DNA from: an uncultured Christensenella sp.
GTDB taxonomy: Bacteria > Bacillota > Clostridia > Christensenellales > UBA3700
DNA length: 33,508 nucleotides
Direction of reading: 5' to 3'
Assembly (NCBI GenBank): GCA_910577845.1
Contig: CAJTNA010000015.1
Location: 1-33,508, forward strand
Shown: positions 15,430-24,164 of the stretch, one piece after another
Numbering within the stretch: the stretch's first letter is position 1
How the letters are laid out: every line of letters starts with the position of its first letter
Notes under the pieces: model-generated
What the model was told of the DNA's origin: nothing
What the model saw: only the letters and a program-made list of their open reading frames with translations
Databases searched by the model: none
Translations under genes and position numbers: made by a program

Positions 15430-15700
15430 TCTTTTTATTTTATACTTGCTTATTAGAATAAATTTTTTGTCCTTTAAAACTGTTGAAATAAGATTTATGT
15501 AGGCATTATAACATTCATTGTGTACTGATGGATAAACAAGTTCCTCGCCAGTGTGATAGTCAATAGTATAGACTTGTGCATTTGAAAGTTTGCATATTTT
15601 TCTGCAATTTATCTGTACATACTATTCATTTTTTGAGTGCTATCTCCACCGTGAAAATGCACAACTACATATTGTTAATTTGGTGCTATTGGTGATAAAA
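15430..15700 (-). pseudogene. Decayed alpha/beta hydrolase (acetyl-esterase-like) remnant
   Basis: Read on the minus strand from about 15676, one frame gives YVVVHFHGG, then MYR, a TAA stop and IAEKYANF. The next frame continues AQVYTIDYHTGEELVYPSVHNECYNAYINLI-TVLKDKKFILIS before it runs out near 15430. This is the oxyanion-hole part of the hormone-sensitive-lipase-like esterase family (HGGG, then VYTIDYRTAPE). The pieces join if one base is restored near aactttcaaatg. The catalytic GDSAGG region and both ends are missing. So there is one nonsense change, one frameshift and loss of both termini: a clear pseudogene. Confidence 0.75.
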
Positions 15701-15809
15701 TTTCTATATTATTACACTAAATTAGTGATTGTAAGTTATAACTTAATGCTTAATATAATGTATGATTTTATAAATTTTATAGATGCTTATTGTTAGTGAT
15801 TTTTATCAC

Positions 15810-15838
15810 TTGAAAAATAAATTGATTTATGTTATAAT
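15810..15838 (+). promoter_or_regulatory. Strong sigma-A-type promoter
   Basis: TTGAAA at 15810-15815 and TATAAT at 15833-15838 are 17 bases apart, 29 bases before the 15867 start. A palindrome agtgat-tttt-atcact at 15795-15810 touches the -35 box and may be an operator. Confidence 0.7.
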
Positions 15839-15866
15839 AATTAAATAAAATAGGAAGGATACAAAA

Positions 15867-16175
15867 ATGGTAGATACAAGTCTTTTGCTGATTATTATAT
15901 GAAGTATTTTGGAGATAAGTTTATTAATTGTTTGCTTTTTTATTTTATTAAATTTCGCAATAAAAAATTTAGAGAAAAAATCAAAGTTTAATAATGTTTA
16001 TATTGGGATGTCAGAAAATGAATTACTTTCTCTTTTAGGCTTTCCTAAGACAAGTTTTAATATTGACAATTCTTCCAATGTTGTAACATATGTTGATAGT
16101 AAATTTGACTTGCTTTTCTTTTGTGGTGAGTGTGTTAATATTTGTATTTTTTGTATTGCTTTGTCAAAACACTAA
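15867..16175 (+). pseudogene. Small membrane-anchored SmpA/BamE-like protein gene with an in-frame TGA
   Basis: A good ribosome binding site (aggaagg) and promoter precede the ATG at 15867, but codon 12 is TGA (15900-15902). The frame then stays open to 16175. The full reading would be a hydrophobic N-terminal helix (about 5-33) followed by NNVYIGMSENELLSLLGFPKTSF and VVTYVDSKFDLLFF, a pattern like the SmpA/BamE-type fold. TGA ends other genes here, so this is most simply a nonsense mutation (TGG to TGA would restore Trp). A restart at a TTG at 15909 is possible but has no ribosome binding site. Confidence 0.65.
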
Positions 16176-16416
16176 TAGCACCTTTAAAAAACGATTTTTA
16201 ACAATTTGGTTGTCTATTATTATTGTTTGTATATCAGTAATTTTGATGTTTTGGATAGGCTTGCCAAATAGGGCATTTAGTGAAGTCTTTGAATATATTG
16301 ATGGTTCAATTGGGTATGCGGTAATTGCTTGTTTAAGTGCTTTAGTATCGATTTTTGACGGGTTTATATCGTTAAAGTGTAAATATAATAAAGAAAAGCA
16401 ATTAAAAAAGCGGTAA
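16090..16416 (+). CDS. Small three-helix membrane protein of unknown function, up to 108 aa
   Basis: The frame overlaps the end of the 15867 pseudogene by 86 bases. Hydrophobic helices lie near residues 9-25, 36-58 and 76-94, and the protein ends in a basic tail (KYNKEKQLKKR). The true start is uncertain: GTG codons at about 16123-16132 would shorten the overlap. No ribosome binding site is obvious. A related 3' fragment may lie at 18360-18450. Confidence 0.45.
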   Translation: MLIVNLTCFSFVVSVLIFVFFVLLCQNTNSTFKKRFLTIWLSIIIVCISVILMFWIGLPNRAFSEVFEYIDGSIGYAVIACLSALVSIFDGFISLKCKYNKEKQLKKR

Positions 16417-16472
16417 ATTTATAAAAATTTAGTAATAATTTATATATAAAATTATTACAAGAGGTAAAGAGT

Positions 16473-17033
16473 ATGTGTGATAGTCGCATTAGTAATATTC
16501 AAGATGTATTGACTACATTAAAAGTGGGTAATGATAAGTTTTTAAATGCAAAGACAAGCTGTGGTGATGTTTCACTAGATATAAGAAAAAGCACTTTTAT
16601 AAATGGACAAAAACCTTTTGCAGTTGTTATTTCTTGTTCAGATTCTCGTGTTATTCCAGAAAGCATTTTTTCTGCTGGAATTGGAGATTTGTTTGTTATT
16701 CGTGTTGTAGGTAATGTTGTTGATAATACAGTTATTGCAAGTGTGGAATATGCCGTATCACATTTGAATGTTCCACTTGTTGTAGTTTTGGGGCATACTG
16801 GCTGTGGTGCAGTGAACACTGCTATTAGCGGACAAGCAAGTGGACTGATTAAGACAACTATTGACAAAATAAGTTCAGTAATTGGTGACGAAAAAGATGA
16901 TTATACTGCCACTCGTTTAAATGTTAATGCTGGTGTGACTGAGGTTAAAAAAGTATTGGCTGGCAATGATAAAGTTAAAGTGGTGGGGGCAGTTTATTTT
17001 GGGGATAGTGGTGTTGTTGAATTTTTTAATTAG
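16473..17033 (+). CDS. Beta-class carbonic anhydrase, 186 aa
   Basis: It interconverts carbon dioxide and bicarbonate in the cytoplasm. The zinc ligands Cys55, His108 and Cys111 and the Asp57-Arg59 dyad are in place (CSDSR and HTGC), together with VRVVGNVVDNTVIASVEYAV between them. The length is typical of the short bacterial type. A gaggt site precedes the ATG. The inverted repeat gtaataattt / aaattattac at 16432-16458 lies just before it and could be an operator or end the upstream transcript. Confidence 0.93.
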   Translation: MCDSRISNIQDVLTTLKVGNDKFLNAKTSCGDVSLDIRKSTFINGQKPFAVVISCSDSRVIPESIFSAGIGDLFVIRVVGNVVDNTVIASVEYAVSHLNVPLVVVLGHTGCGAVNTAISGQASGLIKTTIDKISSVIGDEKDDYTATRLNVNAGVTEVKKVLAGNDKVKVVGAVYFGDSGVVEFFN

Positions 17034-17201
17034 CTTTTAAAAAGTTTAAATGCTATATTATTTTGAATTATATGCATTTTATAGATTTTAAATAAAGATT
17101 AATTTATTCAGTTCAATAATTAAAAATTAAGTGTTTTATTTTTAGTATAGTATCAAAATTGCTGTGCTTGATTAAATTTATTAATAGAGGTGTAAATTAA
17201 T

Positions 17202-17705
17202 ATGAATGTTAATTTAAAAAATTGGGATTTGGCTTATGCAAAAGATTTAGCACAAGCAATATCTAATAAAAATGTGCAAAATAATTTGAGAGATGGTATA
17301 CCATATCCATATACAGAAAAAGATGCTATAGAATTTATCAATTGTATGTTGGAATGTGATAAAGATAAGACTTTTGCATTTGCAATTGAATTTGATGGTA
17401 AAATAGTTGGTAGTATTGGTGCTTTTAGGCAAGAAAATATACATAAAAAAACTGCGGAACTAGGTTATTATGTAGCAGAAGAGTATTGGGGCAAAGGTAT
17501 TACAACTAAAGCAGTAAAAAGCATTTGTGAATATATTTTTACTAACACAGATATAATTAGAATTTTTGCAGAGCCTTTCGCATTTAATATGGCGTCTTGC
17601 AAAGTGCTTGAGAAAGCTGGTTTTAAATGTGAGGGAATATTGCGAAAAAATGCAATTAAAAATGGACAAGTACTTGATATGAAAATGTATTCTTTAGTAA
17701 AATAA
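17202..17705 (+). CDS. GNAT N-acetyltransferase, RimJ/RimL-like, 167 aa
   Basis: The protein has the GNAT pattern: FAIEFDGKIVGSIGAF, then AELGYYVAEEYWGKGITTKAV (acetyl-CoA-binding motif A), and FNMASCKVLEKAGFKCEGILRKNAIKNG near the end. Unlike the frameshifted relative at 9059, this copy is complete. The acceptor substrate is unknown. It has an agaggtg site, and its stop overlaps the stem of the terminator that follows. Confidence 0.88.
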   Translation: MNVNLKNWDLAYAKDLAQAISNKNVQNNLRDGIPYPYTEKDAIEFINCMLECDKDKTFAFAIEFDGKIVGSIGAFRQENIHKKTAELGYYVAEEYWGKGITTKAVKSICEYIFTNTDIIRIFAEPFAFNMASCKVLEKAGFKCEGILRKNAIKNGQVLDMKMYSLVK

Positions 17706-17728
17706 TAGCAGAGAAGTCTGCTATTATT
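17701..17728 (+). terminator. Terminator of the GNAT gene
   Basis: An 11-bp perfect stem (aataatagcag with ctgctattatt), 6-base loop and T-rich tail. It includes the gene's stop codon. Confidence 0.82.
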
Positions 17729-17781
17729 TGTTTTGTTATGACAAAGTTAGTTTATATTTTATAAAAACTATAATTTCTTAT

Positions 17782-18237
17782 TTAAATTAGTTTATTTGTT
17801 TTTAAATATTGTAGAAATGATTTGCAACCATCTAAAATGTCGTTGTAAGCTGTTTCAAAATCACGAGTATACCAAGGGTCAGCAACATCACGAGGATTTT
17901 TTGTAAAGTCGCACAATTTATGCACTTTTTCTTTTTGTATTTCGTTAATACGCAATACATCAGTATAATTACTACTATCCATAACTAATATAAAGTCGCT
18001 TTTTAAATCGTGGGTATCAATCTGTCTTGCTATATGTGAGCCAGTTATTCCGTGTTTTTTTAGTGTTTCAGTTGCTTTATGGTAAATAGGTGAGCCTAAT
18101 TCATATCTTGAGGTGGCACAAGAAGTAACCTCAAATTGGTTAGAGTATCCTTGTTTTTTAATTAAATCTTTAAAGACTAATTCCGACATCGGAGAGCGAC
18201 ATATATTGCCAAGACACACGAAAGTTACTTTTATCAT
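17782..18237 (-). CDS. Low-molecular-weight protein tyrosine phosphatase, 151 aa
   Basis: The active-site loop CLGNICRS (Cys8, Arg14) is at the N-terminus, followed by the general-acid loop DPWYTRDF (Asp120). Size and order match the LMW-PTP family, cytosolic enzymes that remove phosphate from tyrosine residues in bacterial signalling or capsule control. The start has a gaggtga site. It is monocistronic, with no tyrosine kinase gene nearby. Confidence 0.93.
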   Translation of the reverse strand: MIKVTFVCLGNICRSPMSELVFKDLIKKQGYSNQFEVTSCATSRYELGSPIYHKATETLKKHGITGSHIARQIDTHDLKSDFILVMDSSNYTDVLRINEIQKEKVHKLCDFTKNPRDVADPWYTRDFETAYNDILDGCKSFLQYLKTNKLI

Positions 18238-18527
18238 AATTCACCTCATAGTTGATAATTAATTTGACATATTAAAATTAATTATATATTTTAATATATC
18301 ATTAATTAAATTTGTTGTCAAATGATATTTTCATTTCAAAAGTTTTTTTAAAGGTTTTGTGATTTTGTGCAATTATATATTGATAGAGTATGTGAGAGTT
18401 TTGTTAGTAAAACAGATTTAGTATCGATTTTTGAAGGGTTTTATTTAAGAATTTATTTAATTAAGAATAAATAAATTTTATATTTGTTTATAGCTTGAAA
18501 ACAAAAATTTATATTTTAAAACAAAAA
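18238..18527. other. AT-rich gap with a possible gene fragment
   Basis: The bases at 18417-18434 are identical to 16341-16358 inside the 16090 gene (18 bases), and the flanking bases also encode a similar LVSIFxGF segment. This may be a decayed 3' copy of that gene. Otherwise I see nothing in the stretch. Confidence 0.35.
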
Positions 18528-18555
18528 AATCCCCTTAGCATTAGTTAGGGGATTT
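18528..18555 (-). terminator. galT terminator
   Basis: A 9-bp stem (aaatcccct with aggggattt) is followed on the minus strand by a T-run (the A-run at 18523-18529 on the plus strand). It lies about 140 bases after the galT stop. Confidence 0.75.
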
Positions 18556-18695
18556 CATTTGTAGTGTAATATATATAAATGTTTATATTTATTTGGTTAA
18601 AAATAATATTGCTAAATTTGTTATTCAATATATAAGATACTAGTTTATTAACAATTATTTTATTTATCTTAGTATTTAATCAATTAATAAAAAGC

Positions 18696-20225
18696 TTATT
18701 TAACTTTGCAACCTAGGCAGTCAATCATAAATTTATCAAATGCAACAGCACCTTGCTCTGTATTTTTAAACACTGCAGTGCATTCAAGAATTTTTTCACA
18801 AGTTAGGTTAATATAATCTTTAACAATATTTTCGCTAGCTTCAGGTGTGTTTGATATGCCATTATTTTCAATTAAATAGTTAATCATATCTTTATGCTTA
18901 GTTAATGGATGAGTTTCCTTACTAACTTCAGCATAATCAAATTTTTCCTCACCAGTCAAATATTTTTGAATTGCTTTTAGTTCTTTATCAAGTCTTCCTG
19001 GCAAAATGAATGTTCCCATAACTTCAATTATACCAATACCTTCTTTTTTGATATTATGTAAATCCTCTGTAGGATGATAAATACCATAAGGGTGAGCCTC
19101 GTCAGTACGATTGTTACGCAAAATCATATCCACAATAAATTTACCATTTTCATATCTAGCTATAGGTGTTACTGCGTTGTGTTGAGCATCTGTTTTACAA
19201 ATGATACCAACACTTTCGTCAGTGTATTCAGACCATTGTCTTAGTACATAGTCAGCAGCTTCAAGTGCGACAACTTTTTTCTTTGCACTAACTCTTATTA
19301 CACTATTATACCAATCAACGATTGCAATGTCTGCACCTTTGATAGGTGATTTAAAAGTTTTTCTAATTGGTGCGTTAAACATAGGTAAACCTTTACCGCC
19401 ACCTTGATAATGGTCGTGTGTTAAAATTGAACCACCTACGATAGGTAGAGCAGCGTTTGAACCCATAAAGAAATGAGGGAATTGTTCAACAAAATCAACA
19501 AGTCTTGCAATGCAATCGTGATTAACTTTCATTGGTCTATGTTCATCACAAAAACAGATTAAATGTTTATCATAGTATTGATAAGGTGAGTATTGAATCC
19601 ACCAGTTTTCACCATAAAGTTCAACTGGGATAGTTCTTAATGTTTGTCTTGCTGGGTGACCTGCATTACCTGCATATCCAACATTTGATGGACAAAGCAT
19701 ACAAGCTGGATAACCAGTTTTTGCTTTTAAAGCAGCTTGAATTTGTTTAGGGTCTTTTTCTGGTTTAGACAAATTGATTGTTACAACCAAACCACCTTTT
19801 GAACCATTATATTCCCACATAATGTTTTTGTTAATATCTTGCATTCTTAGATAATTGTTTGCAACACCTAAATCAAATAAATAATCAGTCGCAGCTTCAA
19901 CACCAAGTAATGCTTCAGTTATGTCATATTTCATTATGATTGATGATGGTGCTGGTGTTACAATGCCAAAAAGTCTTGTTTCATACAAAATAGCATCATC
20001 TTTGGTAGTAAAGCCTTGCTCAATAGCATAGTTTACCATAAAGTCCACTGTATTTTGAATATCATATTCAGGAATTGATTCAAAAGTTTGAGTTGCACCT
20101 AATTTAAAATTATTTAGCAAAGTGTTCCTTGCATAGTGAACATCATAGATGTCAAGTGATAATTTTTTTGTTGCATAATCAAGTAATTGTTCAATAGCAA
20201 TTAAAATTTGATTGTCTTGTGCCAT
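18696..20225 (-). CDS. galT: UDP-glucose--hexose-1-phosphate uridylyltransferase, class II, 509 aa
   Basis: This enzyme exchanges UMP between UDP-glucose and galactose-1-phosphate in the Leloir pathway. It is the Firmicutes-type class II enzyme: about 500 residues rather than about 350, with PACMLCPSNVGYAGNAGHPARQTLRTIPVEL near residues 170-200 and the GGSILTHDHYQGG active-site histidine region near 263-275. It starts at an aggag site. It diverges from galK with a regulatory region of about 200 bases between them, and it has its own terminator. Confidence 0.95.
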   Translation of the reverse strand: MAQDNQILIAIEQLLDYATKKLSLDIYDVHYARNTLLNNFKLGATQTFESIPEYDIQNTVDFMVNYAIEQGFTTKDDAILYETRLFGIVTPAPSSIIMKYDITEALLGVEAATDYLFDLGVANNYLRMQDINKNIMWEYNGSKGGLVVTINLSKPEKDPKQIQAALKAKTGYPACMLCPSNVGYAGNAGHPARQTLRTIPVELYGENWWIQYSPYQYYDKHLICFCDEHRPMKVNHDCIARLVDFVEQFPHFFMGSNAALPIVGGSILTHDHYQGGGKGLPMFNAPIRKTFKSPIKGADIAIVDWYNSVIRVSAKKKVVALEAADYVLRQWSEYTDESVGIICKTDAQHNAVTPIARYENGKFIVDMILRNNRTDEAHPYGIYHPTEDLHNIKKEGIGIIEVMGTFILPGRLDKELKAIQKYLTGEEKFDYAEVSKETHPLTKHKDMINYLIENNGISNTPEASENIVKDYINLTCEKILECTAVFKNTEQGAVAFDKFMIDCLGCKVK

Positions 20226-20289
20226 AAAAGTCTCCTGTTTTTATAAAAAAATATTGTTTTTATAGTTAAAAATACATATTGTATTAATA

Positions 20290-20318
20290 ATTATATAATA
20301 TTTTATATTTTTTAGCAA
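20290..20318 (-). promoter_or_regulatory. Putative galT promoter
   Basis: On the minus strand TTGCTA (20318-20313) and TATAAT (20295-20290) are 17 bases apart. This leaves a leader of about 55-60 bases before the galT start. Confidence 0.55.
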
Positions 20319-20345
20319 GTATATTATAAGTTTTTGTAAAAAATA

Positions 20346-20374
20346 TTGATTTTTATTTTTTTTTATGTTAAAAT
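20346..20374 (+). promoter_or_regulatory. Putative galK promoter
   Basis: TTGATT at 20346-20351 and TAAAAT at 20369-20374 are 17 bases apart, with a TG one base before the -10 box (extended -10). The leader is about 55 bases. Confidence 0.55.
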
Positions 20375-20434
20375 ACAATATATAATGAAAATATCGGAAT
20401 AAACTATATTAATTGTTTCGATAGGAGGGTAATT

Positions 20435-21712
20435 GTGAAATTTTTAAGTAAGCAAGATTTTGACAATTTAGGTTCAAATGTTAACTTTGCAAAAGAGTGT
20501 TCTGCATTGTACGCTAAAAATAATGGTTTTGAATATCAAATTAAACGATATCAAGATTTATATAAGATACATAGCGAGTTTAGTGGTGAAAATGTTTTAT
20601 TGTTTTCATCACCAGGAAGGATTGAAGTTTGTGGTAACCATACTGACCATAATAATGGTAAAGTTCTTTGTGCCTCTATTAGTGTTGATACAATAGCAAT
20701 GGTTACGCCAGTAATTGAAGATGTAATTACCATTGCATCTGTTGGATATCCGCCACTTGTTGTTGATATTAACGATTTGGAACCAAAAACTGCAGAATAT
20801 GGCAAAAGCGAAGGTTTAGTACGTGGTGTATGTGCTTACTTTAAACAAAATGGTTACAAAATAGGTGGTTTTTATGCTACTACAAGCTCAGATGTGTTTA
20901 AAGGTGCAGGAGTTAGTTCTTCAGCTTGCTTTGAGGTCCTTGTTTGTGAAATTTTAAATATTTTATACAATGACGGCAAAATGGACGCTCTTACAAAAGC
21001 ATACGCATCACATCTTGCAGAGAGTGAGTTTTTTGGTAAGCCTTGCGGTTTGATGGACCAATCTGCTATTGCACTTGGTGGTGTAAGTTATATTGATTTT
21101 AAAGATACAAAAGCACCAGAGGTGGAGAGTATACCTTGGAAATTTGAAAATGTTGACATTGTATTAGTTAATTGCGGTGGTGACCATTGTGGACTAACAG
21201 ACCAATACGCTTCAATACGTACCGAAATGGAAACAGTTGCTTCAATATTTGGGCAAAAAGTTTTAAGATTTGTTAAAAAGGATAAGTTTTTGTCAACAAT
21301 ACCAATTATACAAAGTGATGTATCTGGTAGAGCAATTTTGAGAGCAATGCACTATTTTAATGAGAATGAACGTGTGGAAAAATGTGCCGATGCAATCAAG
21401 AATGTAGATATTGACAAGTATTATGATATGATTAACGCAAGCGGTGACAGCTCTTATAAACTTTTGCAAAATGTTTATCCAGAGGGTGACCGTGATATGC
21501 GTATTCCAATTGCACTTGCATTAAGTAATAATATTTGCGGTGATAAAGGTGCTATCCGTGTTCACGGCGGTGGCTTTGCAGGTACAATGATTGCATATGT
21601 ACCATCTGACTTGACAAGTGAACTTGTTAAAAAATTAAAAGCTGTTTTTGGTACTGACAATGTATTCCAAATATCTATTAGGAATAGTGGAACTAGAATG
21701 ATTGAAATATAA
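20435..21712 (+). CDS. galK: Galactokinase, 425 aa
   Basis: It phosphorylates galactose to galactose-1-phosphate, supplying the substrate of the divergent galT. GHMP-kinase motifs are present: the sugar-binding PGRIEVCGNHTDHNNGKVL (60-78), the ATP-binding GAGVSSSACFEV (157-168), the catalytic aspartate in CGLMDQSA (Asp208) and the C-terminal RVHGGGFAGTMIAYV. The length slightly exceeds the usual 390 residues because of an N-terminal extension of about 45. It starts at a GTG after a strong aggaggg site. lgt follows 11 bases later and is probably co-transcribed. Confidence 0.95.
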   Translation: MKFLSKQDFDNLGSNVNFAKECSALYAKNNGFEYQIKRYQDLYKIHSEFSGENVLLFSSPGRIEVCGNHTDHNNGKVLCASISVDTIAMVTPVIEDVITIASVGYPPLVVDINDLEPKTAEYGKSEGLVRGVCAYFKQNGYKIGGFYATTSSDVFKGAGVSSSACFEVLVCEILNILYNDGKMDALTKAYASHLAESEFFGKPCGLMDQSAIALGGVSYIDFKDTKAPEVESIPWKFENVDIVLVNCGGDHCGLTDQYASIRTEMETVASIFGQKVLRFVKKDKFLSTIPIIQSDVSGRAILRAMHYFNENERVEKCADAIKNVDIDKYYDMINASGDSSYKLLQNVYPEGDRDMRIPIALALSNNICGDKGAIRVHGGGFAGTMIAYVPSDLTSELVKKLKAVFGTDNVFQISIRNSGTRMIEI

Positions 21713-21723
21713 TTGAGGCATTT

Positions 21724-22635
21724 ATGAGTAATATTTTTAGCAATTTATTAACAGCTATAGATTTTAATGATAAAGGCTTCACGATTGGTAGTGTAGATAT
21801 TGCTTGGTATGGTGTAATATTGACAACTGGTATGATTTGTGCATTGTTTTTAATGATTTATCTTGGTAAACGTGAACAATTAGAACCAGAATTTTGTCTG
21901 TCAGCATTTTTATTTGCAATAGTGTTTGCGATATTTGGTGCTAGATTATTCTTTGTTGTACCAAGGTTTAATGAATACTTTACTAGTTGGGAAGGTTTTG
22001 GAAGGGCATTTGATATAACTGAAGGTGGGCTTACTATTATTGGTGGTATACCTTGTGGTGCATTAGGCATTTTTATTGCGTGCAGAATATACAAAAAATC
22101 TTTCTTTAGAATTACCGATTTAGTTGTTCCTTGTTTGTTGTTAGGACAAGTTATTGGACGTTGGGGTAACTATGTAAATGGTGAATTATTTGGTTTTGAG
22201 ATTACAAATCCAGCATTCCAAAAATTTCCAATTGCAGTTTGGGTTTACGATTATGAAGTTGGCAAATATGGTTGGCACGCAGCAAACTTCTTTTATGAAA
22301 TGATGCTGAACTTAGTAATGTTTATTATAATGATTGCATTAACTTACACTGTAAAGAAAAAATTAAAAGTAGGCTTTTTATCATTGCTATATATAGTTTG
22401 GTATGGTATAGTAAGAGGTATTCTTGAATTTGTAAAAGTCAACCAATTAATGTGGGGTAGTGTTAAAGCAGTGCAATTAATATGTTTCTTATGTGCAGTG
22501 ATTGGTGTTGTAGTTTTAGTATTAGTACAACTTGGATATATCAAGTTGGAAACACAAAAAATGTACGAAAAACATTTTAAAGTAGTTCACGAGCCACCAC
22601 CATATGTGGAACAAAACAATAATGAAGAATGTTGA
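21724..22635 (+). CDS. lgt: Prolipoprotein diacylglyceryl transferase, 303 aa
   Basis: This membrane enzyme transfers diacylglycerol from phosphatidylglycerol to the lipobox cysteine of prolipoproteins. The Lgt signature GQVIGRWGNYVNGELFG is at about 139-155. An early catalytic region includes FGARLFFVVPRF and GGLTIIGGIPCGALG, and about seven membrane helices are visible. The C-terminal tail is polar. Candidate substrates here include the lipoprotein at 9783 and the GH16 protein. A gagg site lies before the ATG. Confidence 0.95.
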   Translation: MSNIFSNLLTAIDFNDKGFTIGSVDIAWYGVILTTGMICALFLMIYLGKREQLEPEFCLSAFLFAIVFAIFGARLFFVVPRFNEYFTSWEGFGRAFDITEGGLTIIGGIPCGALGIFIACRIYKKSFFRITDLVVPCLLLGQVIGRWGNYVNGELFGFEITNPAFQKFPIAVWVYDYEVGKYGWHAANFFYEMMLNLVMFIIMIALTYTVKKKLKVGFLSLLYIVWYGIVRGILEFVKVNQLMWGSVKAVQLICFLCAVIGVVVLVLVQLGYIKLETQKMYEKHFKVVHEPPPYVEQNNNEEC

Positions 22636-22757
22636 GTTTGGATATTATTTTTATAATAAAAATTTATATGAATTTAAAATAAACAATATTGCTATTAATT
22701 GCAATAAAACAAAGTAACAAGTTTAGGAACAGGCACTTTAGTGCGGTTATGGTGAGT

Positions 22758-23429
22758 ATGAAAAATAAGGATAATGTTTTAAAAATAGTTATAAGTGCAT
22801 TGTTTGTAGTGTTTGGTCTTTTATTGTTGCTTGACCAATTGAATCTGCCATTCATTGATGATTTGTTTACACCTTGGTATACAATAGTAATTTTATTTGT
22901 AGCAAGTTGCTTGCTTGCGTATGCAATTTGTAAAAAGTCACCTATATTTTATATTTTATCAATGTTTTTTGCAGGAATATATTTGGTAATCTCTATTGAT
23001 GCAAAAGTTGAAAACCTTGCAATAGGTAAAATAATTATGATAATTCCGTTGTTTATAGGCATAGGAATTATTTTGGCGGATAGAATTTGTAAGTGGTCAC
23101 CCAAAGCAATGAGGTTTGGGCTTGTAGTAGCAGTAAGCAGTGCAACTATACTAGTAAGTACTATTTTGAATGTATGGAAATATGTTATACCGGTTGTCGT
23201 AATATTAATTGGCGTATCCTATATGATGTTTAGCCTATTTTCTATAAAAAAAGAAGTTGATGTCAAAGATGATGACCATTACGTAACATATGATTCAAAC
23301 AAAAATGGCAACGCTGAAAATGAAAAAGTACAAGACTCTAATGAAGTAGCTGATAGCAATAATCAAGAGGCTAAAAAAGTAATAGTAAATGAAAATCCTA
23401 TTCAAGAAGATGTAGATAAAGTTAATTAA
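22758..23429 (+). CDS. Multi-pass membrane protein with acidic cytoplasmic tail, 223 aa
   Basis: Five to six hydrophobic helices fill residues about 8-165 (paired segments separated by short loops such as DQLNLPFIDDLFTPW). A highly charged, Asp/Asn/Glu-rich tail of about 60 residues follows, probably unstructured. The helix pattern resembles LiaF-N/DUF5668-type membrane proteins, but no signature is definite. I chose the ATG at 22758; nearby ATG (22749) and upstream non-ATG starts in frame remain possible. It is about 120 bases after lgt. Confidence 0.6.
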   Translation: MKNKDNVLKIVISALFVVFGLLLLLDQLNLPFIDDLFTPWYTIVILFVASCLLAYAICKKSPIFYILSMFFAGIYLVISIDAKVENLAIGKIIMIIPLFIGIGIILADRICKWSPKAMRFGLVVAVSSATILVSTILNVWKYVIPVVVILIGVSYMMFSLFSIKKEVDVKDDDHYVTYDSNKNGNAENEKVQDSNEVADSNNQEAKKVIVNENPIQEDVDKVN

Positions 23430-23436
23430 AACACGC

Positions 23437-23453
23437 TGAAAATCGGCATTAAA
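23437..23453 (+). repeat. Copy 2 of a 17-base intergenic motif
   Basis: TGAAAATCGG-cat-TAAA begins 8 bases after a stop codon, as do relatives at 8301 and 27555. Confidence 0.4.
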
Positions 23454-23674
23454 ATTGTTGTTACGATAAAAGATTAACCTTTTAAAGCAATAAATAATTG
23501 CAAAATTAATAATTTTACTTTGATAAAAAATTACAAAATAATTATGTAAAAATATTATAGCCGGCAAATAAATATAAATTTTCTTTAATAAAATTTTGAC
23601 GATATAATTGCGTTTTTTAAAATGTTTTGCTAAATTGAATTAGCTAAGAAAATATAATAATTCAAATAAAAAAG

Positions 23675-23710
23675 AAAATCACTTAAGTAGTTAAACTTAA
23701 GTGATTTTTT
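23675..23710. terminator. Bidirectional terminator
   Basis: A 13-bp perfect stem (aaaatcacttaag with cttaagtgatttt) with an 8-base loop is flanked by A-rich sequence on the left and T-rich sequence on the right. It can serve both the membrane protein gene (plus) and the Asn/Cys-rich gene (minus). Confidence 0.85.
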
Positions 23711-23805
23711 AAATAGGAAATTGTTTTTTGTCAAGTTATATCAATATTAATTGATATAACTTTGTGCTTAAATTAATTTAATTTATAAAATGTACTTAAT
23801 CTAAA

Positions 23806-24021
23806 TTAGTTGTTGCAATTACAATTGCAATTGTTGTTGCCACAACCACAAATGAATAACAACAATAAGATTATCCAACAGTTATTGTTACCATTAAATC
23901 CGTTATTGATTGGCATAACGTTTTGGTCACAATTGCAACCAAAGTTACAACAGTTGTTTTGATTGTTTGCACCTGTAATATAACCAAAAATTAAAGGTAA
24001 TAAACCATTACAATTACACAT
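23806..24021 (-). CDS. Asn/Cys-rich mini-protein with a hydrophobic core, 71 aa
   Basis: A perfect ggaggt site lies ahead of the ATG. The protein is about one quarter Asn and about 17% Cys, with short MCNCN, NCCNFGCNC and GCGNNNCNCNCNN clusters around a hydrophobic segment (CWIILLLLFICGCG). The pattern recalls small spore-associated and YjcZ-like proteins of Firmicutes, but no family signature is certain. It could bind metal through the Cys clusters or be disulfide cross-linked in a coat. It diverges from an ArsR-type metal sensor gene. Confidence 0.7.
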   Translation of the reverse strand: MCNCNGLLPLIFGYITGANNQNNCCNFGCNCDQNVMPINNGFNGNNNCWIILLLLFICGCGNNNCNCNCNN

Positions 24022-24164
24022 ATGCTAGACCTCCAAATGTTTTCTATCTTTTACTACAATATGCGTCAATTACTGAAATTGTGACACAAAATCAGAAAGA
24101 AATTATTTTCTTTATTTGGTAATATTTGAAAAAACAGCAATAATTAAAAGCTAAGGAGGTAAAA

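Noticed and set aside
15590..15796. Open frame of 68 codons on the plus strand
   Set aside because: It has no ribosome binding site and unlikely composition, and it overlaps the esterase remnant readable on the other strand.
15867..16175. TGA read as tryptophan (alternative genetic code)
   Set aside because: TGA ends lgt and hprK, and tryptophan is coded by TGG in the intact genes, so the standard bacterial code applies.
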